From Tetragonia tetragonoides (lineage: Eukaryota > Streptophyta > Magnoliopsida > Caryophyllales > Aizoaceae), in contig CM076141.1 of the NCBI GenBank assembly GCA_038025085.1, positions 24,242,501-24,306,500 on the forward strand: 64,000 bases of DNA, in the 5' to 3' direction. The stretch's first letter is position 1, and the number at the start of each line of letters is the position of its first letter. Below the pieces are notes generated by a model. The model saw only the letters and a program-made list of their open reading frames with translations, had not been told where the DNA came from and searched no databases. Shown here in pieces: positions 38,520 to 52,200 of the stretch. The translations under genes and the position numbers were made by a program.

Positions 38520-40040
38520 CACCCTACTCGTATGAGCTTTTAAAACGCGTAAATACATTCAAAAGCTTGAGTTGAAGCTTGTTTGTAACTGTAAACATCC
38601 TTGGTATAATTTCACACTCAAATGAATGCAAACAAAGTATTTGGATGCTTTCTCTTAATATACAACACAAAAGAACTCAAATCTCTTTCACCCTACTCGT
38701 ATCAGCTTTTAAAACGCGTAAATGCATTCAAAAGCATGAGATGAAGCTTGTTTGTAACTGTAAACATCCTAGGTGTAGTTTCACACTCAATTGATTGCAA
38801 ACAAAGTATTTGGATGCTTTATCTTAATATACAACACAAAAGAACTCAAATCTCTTTCACCCTACTCGTATGAGCTTTTAAAACGCGTAAATACATTCAA
38901 AAGCTTGAGTTCAAGCTTGTTTGTAACTGTAAACATCCTAGGTATAATTTCACACTCAAATGAATGCAAACAAAGTATTTGGATGCTTTCTCTTAATATA
39001 CAACACAAAAGAACTCAAATCTTTTTCACCCTACTCGTATCAGCTTTTAAAACGCGTAAATGCATTCAAAAGCTTGAGTTGAAGCTTGTTTGTAACTGTA
39101 AACATCCTAGGTCTGGTTTCACACTCAAATGAATGCAAACAAAGTATTTGGATGCTTTATCTTAATATACAACACAAAAGAACTCAAATCTCTTTCACTC
39201 TACTCGTATGAGCTTTTAAAACGCGTAAATGCATTCAAAAGCTTGAGTTGAAGCTTGTTTGTAACTGTAAACATCCTAGGTATAATTTCACACTCAAATG
39301 AATGCAAACAAAGTATTTGGATGCTTTCTCTGAATATACAACACAAAAGAACTCAAATCTCTTTCACCCTACTCGTATGAGCTTTTAAAACGCGTAAATG
39401 CATTCAAAAGCTTGAGTTGAAGCTTGTTTGTAACTGTAAACATCCTAGGTCTGGTTTCACACTCAAATGAATGCAAACAACGTATTTGGATGCTTTCTCT
39501 TAATATACAACACAAAAGAACTCAAATCTCTTTCACCCTACTCGTATGAGCTTTTAAAACGTGTAAATACATTCAAAAGCTTGAGTTGAAGCTTGTTTGT
39601 AACTGTAAACATCCTAGGTATAATTTCACACTCAAATGAATGCAAACACAGTATTTGGATGCTTTCTCTTAATATACAACACAAAAGAACTCAAATCTCT
39701 TTCACCCTACTCGTATCAGCTTTTAAAACGCGTAAATGCATTCAAAAGCTTGAGTTGAAGCTTGTTTGTAACTGTAAACATCCTAGGTGTAGTTTCACAC
39801 TCAAATGAATGCAAACAACGTATTTGGATGCTTTCTCTTAATATACAACACAAAAGAACTAAAATCTCTTTCACCCTACTCGTATGAGCTTTTAAAACGC
39901 GTAAATGCATTCAAAAGCTTGAGTTGAAGCTTGTTTGTAACTGTAAACATCCTAGGTATATTTTCACACTCAAATGAATGCAAACAAAGTATTTGGATGC
40001 TTTCTCTTAATATACAACACAAAAGAACTCAAATCCCTTT

Positions 40041-40203
40041 CACCCTACTCGTATGAGCTTTTAAAACGCGTAAATGCATTCAAAAGCATGAGATGAAGCT
40101 TGTTTGTAACTGTAAACATCCTAGGTGTAGTTTCACACTCAAATGATTGCAAACAAAGTATTTGGATGCTTTATATACAACACAAAAGAACTCAAATCTC
40201 TTT
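40041..40203 (+). repeat. 163-bp c-type monomer with a 6-bp deletion (copy 3)
   Basis: This is the counterpart of 38357-38519 at an offset of 1684 bp, in the second 10-mer HOR copy, with the same flanking markers. Confidence 0.92.
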
Positions 40204-41724
40204 CACCCTACTCGTATGAGCTTTTAAAACGCGTAAATACATTCAAAAGCTTGAGTTGAAGCTTGTTTGTAACTGTAAACATCCTTGGTATAATTTCACA
40301 CTCAAATGAATGCAAACAAAGTATTTGGATGCTTTCTCTTAATATACAACACAAAAGAACTCAAATCTCTTTCACCCTACTCGTATCAGCTTTTAAAACG
40401 CGTAAATGCATTCAAAAGCATGAGATGAAGCTTGTTTGTAACTGTAAACATCCTAGGTGTAGTTTCACACTCAATTGATTGCAAACAAAGTATTTGGATG
40501 CTTTATCTTAATATACAACACAAAAGAACTCAAATCTCTTTCACCCTACTCGTATGAGCTTTTAAAACGCGTAAATACATTCAAAAGCTTGAGTTCAAGC
40601 TTGTTTGTAACTGTAAACATCCTAGGTATAATTTCACACTCAAATGAATGCAAACAAAGTATTTGGATGCTTTCTCTTAATATACAACACAAAAGAACTC
40701 AAATCTTTTTCACCCTACTCGTATCAGCTTTTAAAACGCGTAAATGCATTCAAAAGCTTGAGTTGAAGCTTGTTTGTAACTGTAAACATCCTAGGTCTGG
40801 TTTCACACTCAAATGAATGCAAACAAAGTATTTGGATGCTTTATCTTAATATACAACACAAAAGAACTCAAATCTCTTTCACTCTACTCGTATGAGCTTT
40901 TAAAACGCGTAAATGCATTCAAAAGCTTGAGTTGAAGCTTGTTTGTAACTGTAAACATCCTAGGTATAATTTCACACTCAAATGAATGCAAACAAAGTAT
41001 TTGGATGCTTTCTCTGAATATACAACACAAAAGAACTCAAATCTCTTTCACCCTACTCGTATGAGCTTTTAAAACGCGTAAATGCATTCAAAAGCTTGAG
41101 TTGAAGCTTGTTTGTAACTGTAAACATCCTAGGTCTGGTTTCACACTCAAATGAATGCAAACAACGTATTTGGATGCTTTCTCTTAATATACAACACAAA
41201 AGAACTCAAATCTCTTTCACCCTACTCGTATGAGCTTTTAAAACGTGTAAATACATTCAAAAGCTTGAGTTGAAGCTTGTTTGTAACTGTAAACATCCTA
41301 GGTATAATTTCACACTCAAATGAATGCAAACACAGTATTTGGATGCTTTCTCTTAATATACAACACAAAAGAACTCAAATCTCTTTCACCCTACTCGTAT
41401 CAGCTTTTAAAACGCGTAAATGCATTCAAAAGCTTGAGTTGAAGCTTGTTTGTAACTGTAAACATCCTAGGTGTAGTTTCACACTCAAATGAATGCAAAC
41501 AACGTATTTGGATGCTTTCTCTTAATATACAACACAAAAGAACTAAAATCTCTTTCACCCTACTCGTATGAGCTTTTAAAACGCGTAAATGCATTCAAAA
41601 GCTTGAGTTGAAGCTTGTTTGTAACTGTAAACATCCTAGGTATATTTTCACACTCAAATGAATGCAAACAAAGTATTTGGATGCTTTCTCTTAATATACA
41701 ACACAAAAGAACTCAAATCCCTTT

Positions 41725-41887
41725 CACCCTACTCGTATGAGCTTTTAAAACGCGTAAATGCATTCAAAAGCATGAGATGAAGCTTGTTTGTAACTGTAAA
41801 CATCCTAGGTGTAGTTTCACACTCAAATGATTGCAAACAAAGTATTTGGATGCTTTATATACAACACAAAAGAACTCAAATCTCTTT
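41725..41887 (+). repeat. 163-bp c-type monomer with a 6-bp deletion (copy 4)
   Basis: This is the counterpart at an offset of 3368 bp from 38357-38519, in the half copy. The 'cttggta' marker follows it in the next unit. Confidence 0.92.
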
Positions 41888-44800
41888 CACCCTACTCGTA
41901 TGAGCTTTTAAAACGCGTAAATACATTCAAAAGCTTGAGTTGAAGCTTGTTTGTAACTGTAAACATCCTTGGTATAATTTCACACTCAAATGAATGCAAA
42001 CAAAGTATTTGGATGCTTTCTCTTAATATACAACACAAAAGAACTCAAATCTCTTTCACCCTACTCGTATCAGCTTTTAAAACGCGTAAATGCATTCAAA
42101 AGCTTGAGTTGAAGCTTGTTTGTAACTGTAAACATCCTAGGTCTGGTTTCACACTCAAATGAATGCAAACAAAGTATTTGGATGCTTTATCTTAATATAC
42201 AACACAAAAGAACTCAAATCTCTTTCACTCTACTCGTATGAGCTTTTAAAACGCGTAAATGCATTCAAAAGCTTGAGTTGAAGCTTGTTTGTAACTGTAA
42301 ACATCCTAGGTATAATTTCACACTCAAATGAATGCAAACAAAGTATTTGGATGCTTTATCTTAATATACAACACAAAAGAACTCAAATCTCTTTCACTCT
42401 ACTCGTATGAGCTTTTAAAACGCGTAAATGCATTCAAAAGCTTGAGTTGAAGCTTGTTTGTAACTGTAAACATCCTAGGTGTAGTTTCACACTCAAATGA
42501 ATGCAAACAACGTATTTGGATGCTTTCTCTTAATATACAACACAAAAGAACTCAAATCTCTTTCACCCTACTCGTATGAGCTTTTAAAACGCGTAAATGC
42601 ATTCAAAAGCTTGAGTTGAAACTTGTTTGTAACTGTAAACATCCTAGGTATAATTTCACACTCAAATGAATGCAAACAAAGTATTTGGATGCTTTCTCTG
42701 AATATACAACACAAAAGAACTCAAATCTCTTTCACCCTACTCGTATGAGCTTTTAAAACGCGTAAATGCATTCAAAAGCATGAGATGAAACTTGTTTGTA
42801 ACTGTAAACATCCTAGGTGTAGTTTCACACTCAAATGATTGCAAACAAAGTATTTAGATGATTTCTGTTAATATACAACACAAAAGAACTCAAATCTCTT
42901 TCACCCTACTCGTATGAGCTTTTAAAACGCGTAAATGCATTCAAAAGCTTGAGTTGAAGCTTGTTTGTAACTGTAAACATCCTAGGTATATTTTCACACT
43001 CAAATGAATGCAAACAAAGTATTTGGATGCTTTCTCTTAATATACAACACAAAAGAACTCAAATCTCTTTCACCCTACTCGTATGAGCTTTTAAAACGCG
43101 TAAATGCATTCAAAAGCATGAGATGAAGCTTGTTTGTAACTGTAAACATCCTAGGTGTAGTTTCACACTCAAATGATTGCAAACAAAGTATTTGGATGCT
43201 TTATCTTAATATACAACACAAAAGAACTCAAATCTCTTTCACTCTACTCGTATGAGCTTTTAAAACGCGTAAATGCATTCAAAAGCTTGAGTTGAAGCTT
43301 GTTTGTAACTGTAAACATCCTAGGTGTAGTTTCACACTCAAATGAATGCAAACAACGTATTTGGATGCTTTCTCTTAATATACAACACAAAAGAACTCAA
43401 ATCTCTTTCACCCTACTCGTATGAGCTTTTAAAACGCGTAAATGCATTCAAAAGCTTGAGTTGAAACTTGTTTGTAACTGTAAACATCCTAGGTATATTT
43501 TCACACTCAAATGAATGCAAACACAGTATTTGGATGCTTTCTCTTAATATACAACACAAAAGAACTCAAATCTCTTTCACCCTACTCGTATGAGCTTTTA
43601 AAACGCGTAAATGCATTCAAAAGCATGAGATGAAGCTTGTTTGTAACTGTAAACATCCTAGGTGTAGTTTCACACTCAAATGATTGCAAACAAAGTATTT
43701 GGATGCTTTATCTTAATATACAACACAAAAGAACTCAAATCTCTTTCACTCTACTCGTATGAGCTTTTAAAACGCGTAAATGCATTCAAAAGCTTGAGTT
43801 GAAGCTTGTTTGTAACTGTAAACATCCTAGGTGTAGTTTCACACTCAAATGAATGCAAACAACGTATTTGGATGCTTTCTCTTAATATACAACACAAAAG
43901 AACTCAAATCTCTTTCACCCTACTCGTATGAGCTTTTAAAACGCGTAAATGCATTCAAAAGCTTGAGTTGAAACTTGTTTGTAACTGTAAACATCCTAGG
44001 TATAATTTCACACTCAAATGAATGCAAACAAAGTATTTGGATGCTTTCTCTGAATATACAACACAAAAGAACTCAAATCTCTTTCACCCTACTCGTATGA
44101 GCTTTTAAAACGCGTAAATGCATTCAAAAGCATGAGATGAAACTTGTTTGTAACTGTAAACATCCTAGGTGTAGTTTCACACTCAAATGATTGCAAACAA
44201 AGTATTTAGATGATTTCTGTTAATATACAACACAAAAGAACTCAAATCTCTTTCACCCTACTCGTATGAGCTTTTAAAACGCGTAAATGCATTCAAAAGC
44301 TTGAGTTGAAGCTACTTTGTAACTGTAAACATCCTAGGTCTGGTTTCACACTCAAATGAATGCAAACAAAGTATTTGGATGCTTTATCTTAATATACAAC
44401 ACAAAAGAACTCAAATCTCTTTCACTCTACTCGTATGAGCTTTTAAAACGCGTAAATGCATTCAAAAGCTTGAGTTGAAGCTTGTTTGTAACTGTAAACA
44501 TCCTAGGTATAATTTCACACTCAAATGAATGCAAACAACGTATTTGGATGCTTTCTCTTAATATACAACACAAAAGAACTCAAATCTCTTTCACCCTACT
44601 CGTATCAGCTTTTAAAACGCGTAAATGCATTCAAAAGCTTTAGTTGAAGCTTGTTTGTAACTGTAAACATCCTAGGTGTAGTCTCACACTCAAATGAATG
44701 CAAACAACGTATTTGGATGCTTTCTCTTAATATACAACACAAAAGAACTAAAAGCTCTTTCACCCTACTCGTATGAGCTTTTAAAACGCGTAAATGCATT

Positions 44801-46450
44801 CAAAAGCTTGAGTTGAAGCTTGTTTGTAACTGTAAACATCCTAGGTATATTTTCACACTCAAATGAATGCAAACAAAGTATTTGGATGCTTTCTCTTAAT
44901 ATACAACACAAAAGAACTCAAATCTCTTTCACCCTACTCGTATGAGCTTTTAAAACGCGTAAATGCATTCAAAAGCATGAGATGAAGCTTGTTTGTAACT
45001 GTAAACATCCTAGGTGTAGTTTCACACTCAAATGATTGCAAACAAAGTATTTGGATGCTTTATCTTAATATACAACACAAAAGAACTCAAATCTCTTTCA
45101 CTCTACTCGTATGAGCTTTTAAAACGCGTAAATGCATTCAAAAGCTTGAGTTGAAGCTTGTTTGTAACTGTAAACATCCTAGGTGTAGTTTCACACTCAA
45201 ATGAATGCAAACAACGTATTTGGATGCTTTCTCTTAATATACAACACAAAAGAACTCAAATCTCTTTCACTCTACTCGTATGAGCTTTTAAAACGCGTAA
45301 ATGCATTCAAAAGCTTGAGTTCAAGCTTGTTTGTAACTGTAAACATCCTAGGTATAATTTCACACTCAAATGAATGCAAACAAAGTATTTGGATGCTTTC
45401 TCTTAATATACAACACAAAAGAACTCAAATCTTTTTCACCCTACTCGTATCAGCTTTTAAAACGCGTAAATGCATTCAAAAGCTTGAGTTGAAGCTTGTT
45501 TGTAACTGTAAACATCCTAGGTCTGGTTTCACACTCAAATGAATGCAAACAAAGTATTTGGATGCTTTATCTTAATATACAACACAAAAGAACTCAAATC
45601 TCTTTCACTCTACTCGTATGAGCTTTTAAAACGCGTAAATGCATTCAAAAGCTTGAGTTGAAGCTTGTTTGTAACTGTAAACATCCTAGGTATAATTTCA
45701 CACTCAAATGAATGCAAACAAAGTATTTGGATGCTTTCTCTGAATATACAACACAAAAGAACTCAAATCTCTTTCACCCTACTCGTATGAGCTTTTAAAA
45801 CGCGTAAATGCATTCAAAAGCTTGAGTTGAAGCTTGTTTGTAACTGTAAACATCCTAGGTCTGGTTTCACACTCAAATGAATGCAAACAACGTATTTGGA
45901 TGCTTTCTCTTAATATACAACACAAAAGAACTCAAATCTCTTTCACCCTACTCGTATGAGCTTTTAAAACGTGTAAATACATTCAAAAGCTTGAGTTGAA
46001 GCTTGTTTGTAACTGTAAACATCCTAGGTATAATTTCACACTCAAATGAATGCAAACACAGTATTTGGATGCTTTCTCTTAATATACAACACAAAAGAAC
46101 TCAAATCTCTTTCACCCTACTCGTATCAGCTTTTAAAACGCGTAAATGCATTCAAAAGCTTGAGTTGAAGCTTGTTTGTAACTGTAAACATCCTAGGTGT
46201 AGTTTCACACTCAAATGAATGCAAACAACGTATTTGGATGCTTTCTCTTAATATACAACACAAAAGAACTAAAATCTCTTTCACCCTACTCGTATGAGCT
46301 TTTAAAACGCGTAAATGCATTCAAAAGCTTGAGTTGAAGCTTGTTTGTAACTGTAAACATCCTAGGTATATTTTCACACTCAAATGAATGCAAACAAAGT
46401 ATTTGGATGCTTTCTCTTAATATACAACACAAAAGAACTCAAATCTCTTT

Positions 46451-46613
46451 CACCCTACTCGTATGAGCTTTTAAAACGCGTAAATGCATTCAAAAGCATG
46501 AGATGAAGCTTGTTTGTAACTGTAAACATCCTAGGTGTAGTTTCACACTCAAATGATTGCAAACAAAGTATTTGGATGCTTTATATACAACACAAAAGAA
46601 CTCAAATCTCTTT
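46451..46613 (+). repeat. 163-bp c-type monomer with a 6-bp deletion (copy 5)
   Basis: The join is the same as in the 35-42 kb copies. The upstream b unit here ends 'atctctttc' rather than 'atccctttc', and the downstream unit has 'ctaggta' rather than 'cttggta'. It therefore resembles the 35321 copy more than the 38-42 kb copies. Confidence 0.92.
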
Positions 46614-46951
46614 CACCCTACTCGTATGAGCTTTTAAAACGCGTAAATACATTCAAAAGCTTGAGTTGAAGCTTGTTTGTAACTGTAAACATCCTAGGTA
46701 TAATTTCACACTCAAATGAATGCAAACAAAGTATTTGGATGCTTTCTCTTAATATACAACACAAAAGAACTCAAATCTCTTTCACCCTACTCGTATCAGC
46801 TTTTAAAACGCGTAAATGCATTCAAAAGCTTGAGTTGAAGCTTGTTTGTAACTGTAAACATCCTAGGTGTAGTTTCACACTCAAATGAATGCAAACAAAG
46901 TATTTGGATGCTTTATCTTAATATACAACACAAAAGAACTCAAGTCTCTTT

Positions 46952-47013
46952 CACTCTACTCGTATGAGCTTTTAAAACGCGTAAATACAACACAAAAGAA
47001 CTCAAATCTCTTT
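46952..47013 (+). repeat. 62-bp remnant monomer with a 107-bp deletion (copy 1)
   Basis: This unit starts 'cactctactcgtatgagc', runs to 'gcgtaaat' and then jumps to 'acaacacaaaag', losing 107 bp (about monomer positions 36-142). The join lies at 46986/46987. Only 1-2 bp of homology is possible at the ends. It is the largest length variant in the window. All units after it are shifted out of 169-bp phase. Confidence 0.95.
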
Positions 47014-49041
47014 CACCCTACTCGTATGAGCTTTTAAAACGCGTAAATGCATTCAAAAGCTTGAGTTGAAACTTGTTTGTAACTGTAAACATCCTAGGTA
47101 TAATTTCACACTCAAATGAATGCAAACAAAGTATTTGGATGCTTTCTCTGAATATACAACACAAAAGAACTCAAATCTCTTTCACCCTACTCGTATGAGC
47201 TTTTAAAACGCGTAAATGCATGCAAAAGCTTGAGTTGAAACTTGTTTGTAACTGTAAACATCCTAGGTATAATTTCACACTCAAATGAATGCAAACAAAG
47301 TATTTGGATGCTTTCTCTGAATATACAACACAAAAGAACTCAAATCTCTTTCACCCTACTCGTATGAGCTTTTAAAACGCGTAAATGCATTCAAAAGCTT
47401 GAGTTGAAGCTTGTTTGTAACTGTAAACATCCTAGGTCTGGTTTCACACTCAAATGAATGCAAACAAAGTATTTGGATGCTTTATCTTAATATACAACAC
47501 AAAAGAACTCAAATCTCTTTCACTCTACTCGTATGAGCTTTTAAAACGCGTAAATGCATTCAAAAGCTTGAGTTGAAGCTTGTTTGTAACTGTAAACATC
47601 CTAGGTATAATTTCACACTCAAATGAATGCAAACAAAGTATTTGGATGCTTTCTCGTAATATACAACACAAAAGAACTCAAATCTCTTTCACCCTACTCG
47701 TATGAGCTTTTAAAACGCGTAAATGCATTCAAAAGCTTGAGTTGAAGCTTGTTTGTAACTGTAAACATCCTAGGTCTGGTTTCAAACTCAAATGAATGCA
47801 AACAAAGTATTTGGATGCTTTATCTTAATATACAACACAAAAGAACTCAAATCTCTTTCACTCTACTCGTATGAGCTTCTAAAACGCGTAAATGCATTCA
47901 AAAGCTTGAGTTGAAGCTTGTTTGTAACTGTAAACATCCTAGGTATAATTTCACACTCAAATGAATGCAAACAAAGTATTTGGATGCTTTCTCCTAATAT
48001 ACAACACAAAAGAACTCAAATCTCTTTCACCCTACTCGTATGAGCTTTTAAAACGCGTAAATGCATTCAAAAGCTTGAGTTGAAGCTTATTTGTAACTGT
48101 AAACATCCTAGGTGTAGTTTCACACTCAAATGATTGCAAACAAAGTATTTAGATGATTTCTGTTAATATACAACACAAAAGAACTCAAATCTCTTTCACC
48201 CTACTCGTATCAGCTTTTAAAACGCGTAAATGCATTCAAAAGCTTGAGTTGAAGCTTGTTTGTAACTGTAAACATCCTAGGTGTAGTTTCACACTCAAAT
48301 GAATGCAAACAACGTATTTGGATGCTTTCTCTTAATATACAACACAAAAGAACTAAAATCTCTTTCACCCTATTCGTATGAGCTTTTAAAACGCGTAAAT
48401 GCATTCAAAAGCTTGAGTTGAAGCTTGTTTGTAACTGTAAACATCCTAGGTATATTTTCACACTCAAATGAATGCAAACAAAGTATTTGGATGCTTTCTC
48501 TTAATATACAACACAAAAGAACTAAAATCTCTTTCACCCTACTCGTATGAGCTTTTAAAACGCGTAAATGCATTCAAAAGCTTGAGTTGAAACTTGTTTG
48601 TAACTGTAAACATCCTAGGTATAATTTCACACTCAAATGAATGCAAACAAAGTATTTGGATGCTTTCTCTGAATATACAACACAAAAGAACTCAAATCTC
48701 TTTCACCCTACTCGTATGAGCTTTTAAAACGCGTAAATGCATTCAAAAGCTTGAGTTGAAGCTTGTTTGTAACTGTAAACATCCTAGGTCTGGTTTCACA
48801 CTCAAATGAATGCAAACAAAGTATTTGGATGCTTTATCTTAATATACAACACAAAAGAACTCAAATCTCTTTCACTCTACTCGTATGAGCTTTTAAAACG
48901 CGTAAATGCATTCAAAAGCTTGAGTTGAAGCTTGTTTGTAACTGTAAACATCCTAGGTATAATTTCACACTCAAATGAATGCAAACAAAGTATTTGGATG
49001 CTTTCTCCTAATATACAACACAAAAGAACTCAAATCTCTTT

Positions 49042-49210
49042 CACCCTACTCGTATGAGCTTTTAAAACGCGTAAATGCATTCAAAAGCTTGAGTTGAAGC
49101 TTGTTTGTAACTGTAAACATCCTAGGTCATGTTTCACACTCAAATGAATGCAAACAAAGTATTTGGATGCTTTATCTTAATATACAACACAAAAGAACTC
49201 AAATCTCTTT
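49042..49210 (+). repeat. Rare monomer with tag 'catg'
   Basis: This monomer reads 'cctaggtcatgtttcac', a tag seen at only three sites: this unit and those starting at 55689 and 59914. The offsets are 6647 and 4225 bp, matching the large duplications in the last 20 kb. It is a useful lineage marker showing that all three copies of this region descend from one unit. The rest of the monomer is standard, with tail 'gctttatctta'. Confidence 0.85.
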
Positions 49211-52200
49211 CACTCTACTCGTATGAGCTTTTAAAACGCGTAAATGCATTCAAAAGCTTGAGTTGAAGCTTGTTTGTAACTGTAAACATCCTAGGTATAA
49301 TTTCACACTCAAATGAATGCAAACAAAGTATTTGGATGCTTTCTCCTAATATACAACACAAAAGAACTCAAATCTCTTTCACCCTACTCGTATGAGCTTT
49401 TAAAACGCGTAAATGCATTCAAAAGCTTGAGTTGAAGCTTATTTGTAACTGTAAACATCCTAGGTGTAGTTTCACACTCAAATGATTGCAAACAAAGTAT
49501 TTAGATGATTTCTGTTAATATACAACACAAAAGAACTCAAATCTCTTTCACCCTACTCGTATCAGCTTTTAAAACGCGTAAATGCATTCAAAAGCTTGAG
49601 TTGAAGCTTGTTTGTAACTGTAAACATCCTAGGTGTAGTTTCACACTCAAATGAATGCAAACAACGTATTTGGATGCTTTCTCTTAATATACAACACAAA
49701 AGAACTAAAATCTCTTTCACCCTACTCGTATGAGCTTTTAAAACGCGTAAATGCATTCAAAAGCTTGAGTTGAAGCTTGTTTGTAACTGTAAACATCCTA
49801 GGTATATTTTCACACTCAAATGAATGCAAACAAAGTATTTGGATGCTTTCTCTTAATATACTACACAAAAGAACTCAAATCTCTTTCACCCGACTCGTAT
49901 GAGCTTTTAAAACGCGTAAAGGCATTCAAAAGCATGAGATGAAGCTTGTTTGTAACTGTAAACATCCTAGGTGTAGTTTCACACTCAAATGATTGCAAAC
50001 AAAGTATTTAGATGATTTCTGTTAATATACAACACAAAAGAACTCAAATCTCTTTCACCCTACTCGTATGAGCTTTTAAAACGCGTAAATGCATTCAAAA
50101 GCATGAGATGAAGCTTGTTTGTAACTGTAAACATCCTAGGTGTAGTTTCACACTCAAATGATTGCAAACAAAGTATTTGGATGATTTCTCTTAATATACA
50201 ACACAAAAGAACTCAAATCTCTTTCACTCTACTCGTATGAGCTTTTAAAACGCGTAAATGCATTCAAAAGCTTGAGTTGAAGCTTATTTGTAACTGTAAA
50301 CATCCTAGGTCTGGTTTCACACTCAAATGAATGCAAACAAAGTATTTGGATGCTTTATCTTAATATACAACTCAAAAGAACTCAAATCTCTTTCACTCTA
50401 CTCGTATGAGCTTTTAAAACGCGTAAATGCATTCAAAAGCTTGAGTTGAAGCTTGTTTGTAACTGTAAACATCCTAGGTGTAGTTTCACACTCAAATGAA
50501 TGCAAACAACGTATTTGGATGCTTTCTCTTAATATACAACACAAAAGAACTCAAATCTCTTTCACCCTACTCGTATGAGCTTTTAAAACGCGTAAATGCA
50601 TTCAAAAGCTTGAGTTGAAACTTGTTTGTAACTGTAAACATCCTAGGTATAATTTCACACTCAAATGAATGCAAACAAAGTATTTGGATGCTTTCTCTGA
50701 ATATACAACACAAAAGAACTCAAATCTCTTTCACCCTACTCGTATGAGCTTTTAAAACGCGTAAATGCATTCAAAAGCATGAGATGAAACTTGTTTGTAA
50801 CTGTAAACATCCTAGGTGTAGTTTCACACTCAAATGATTGCAAACAAAGTATTTAGATGATTTCTGTTAATATACAACACAAAAGAACTCAAATCTCTTT
50901 CACCCTACTCGTATGAGCTTTTAAAACGCGTAAATGCATTCAAAAGCTTGAGTTGAAGCTACTTTGTAACTGTAAACATCCTAGGTCTGGTTTCACACTC
51001 AAATGAATGCAAACAAAGTATTTGGATGCTTTATCTTAATATACAACACAAAAGAACTCAAATCTCTTTCACTCTACTCGTATGAGCTTTTAAAACGCGT
51101 AAATGCATTCAAAAGCTTGAGTTGAAGCTTGTTTGTAACTGTAAACATCCTAGGTATAATTTCACACTCAAATGAATGCAAACAACGTATTTGGATGCTT
51201 TCTCTTAATATACAACACAAAAGAACTCAAATCTCTTTCACCCTACTCGTATCAGCTTTTAAAACGCGTAAATGCATTCAAAAGCTTTAGTTGAAGCTTG
51301 TTTGTAACTGTAAACATCCTAGGTGTAGTCTCACACTCAAATGAATGCAAACAACGTATTTGGATGCTTTCTCTTAATATACAACACAAAAGAACTAAAA
51401 GCTCTTTCACCCTACTCGTATGAGCTTTTAAAACGCGTAAATGCATTCAAAAGCTTGAGTTGAAGCTTGTTTGTAACTGTAAACATCCTAGGTATATTTT
51501 CACACTCAAATGAATGCAAACAAAGTATTTGGATGCTTTCTCTTAATATACAACACAAAAGAACTCAAATCTCTTTCACCCTACTCGTATGAGCTTTTAA
51601 AACGCGTAAATGCATTCAAAAGCATGAGATGAAGCTTGTTTGTAACTGTAAACATCCTAGGTGTAGTTTCACACTCAAATGATTGCAAACAAAGTATTTG
51701 GATGCTTTATCTTAATATACAACACAAAAGAACTCAAATCTCTTTCACTCTACTCGTATGAGCTTTTAAAACGCGTAAATGCATTCAAAAGCTTGAGTTG
51801 AAGCTTGTTTGTAACTGTAAACATCCTAGGTGTAGTTTCACACTCAAATGAATGCAAACAACGTATTTGGATGCTTTCTCTTAATATACAACACAAAAGA
51901 ACTCAAATCTCTTTCACTCTACTCGTATGAGCTTTTAAAACGCGTAAATGCATTCAAAAGCTTGAGTTCAAGCTTGTTTGTAACTGTAAACATCCTAGGT
52001 ATAATTTCACACTCAAATGAATGCAAACAAAGTATTTGGATGCTTTCTCTTAATATACAACACAAAAGAACTCAAATCTTTTTCACCCTACTCGTATCAG
52101 CTTTTAAAACGCGTAAATGCATTCAAAAGCTTGAGTTGAAGCTTGTTTGTAACTGTAAACATCCTAGGTCTGGTTTCACACTCAAATGAATGCAAACAAA

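Larger units (their letters stand above)
37850..42056 (+). repeat. 10-mer HOR of 1684 bp, 2.5 copies
   Basis: The copies are 37850-39533, 39534-41217 and a half copy 41218-42056. Each starts with a unit reading 'aaaacgtgtaaatac' (CpG lost at position 29) and 'cacagta', then an 'atcag/gtag/ctaaaa' unit, b ending 'aaatccctttc', and a c unit with the 6-bp deletion, then 'tacattc/cttggta'. The full copies continue with an 'atcag/catgagatg' unit with 'tcaattgattgc', 'gttcaag' ending 'cttttt', 'atcag/ctgg', 'ctctga' and 'ctgg/caacgta'. Ten monomers less 6 bp gives 1684 bp. I saw no difference between the two full copies. Confidence 0.92.
43747..50393 (+). repeat. 6647-bp segmental tandem duplication, copy 1 (40 units)
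   Basis: Forty units (one 163 bp, one 62 bp, the rest 169 bp) total 6647 bp and are repeated directly at 50394-57040. Markers at this exact offset are 'gtagtctcac' with 'aaaagctc' (44592 unit), 'ctttttc' (45268 unit), the 6-bp and 107-bp deletions, 'aaatgcatgcaaaag' (47183 unit), 'ctctcgtaa' (47521 unit), 'gtttcaaactc' and 'gagcttctaaaac' (47690 and 47859 units), 'ctattcg' (48366 unit), tag 'catg' (49042 unit), 'cccgact' with 'aaaggcattc' (49887 unit), and 'acaactcaaaag' near 50367. The left part (45268-46782) also reuses the 1684-bp HOR. Confidence 0.95.
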
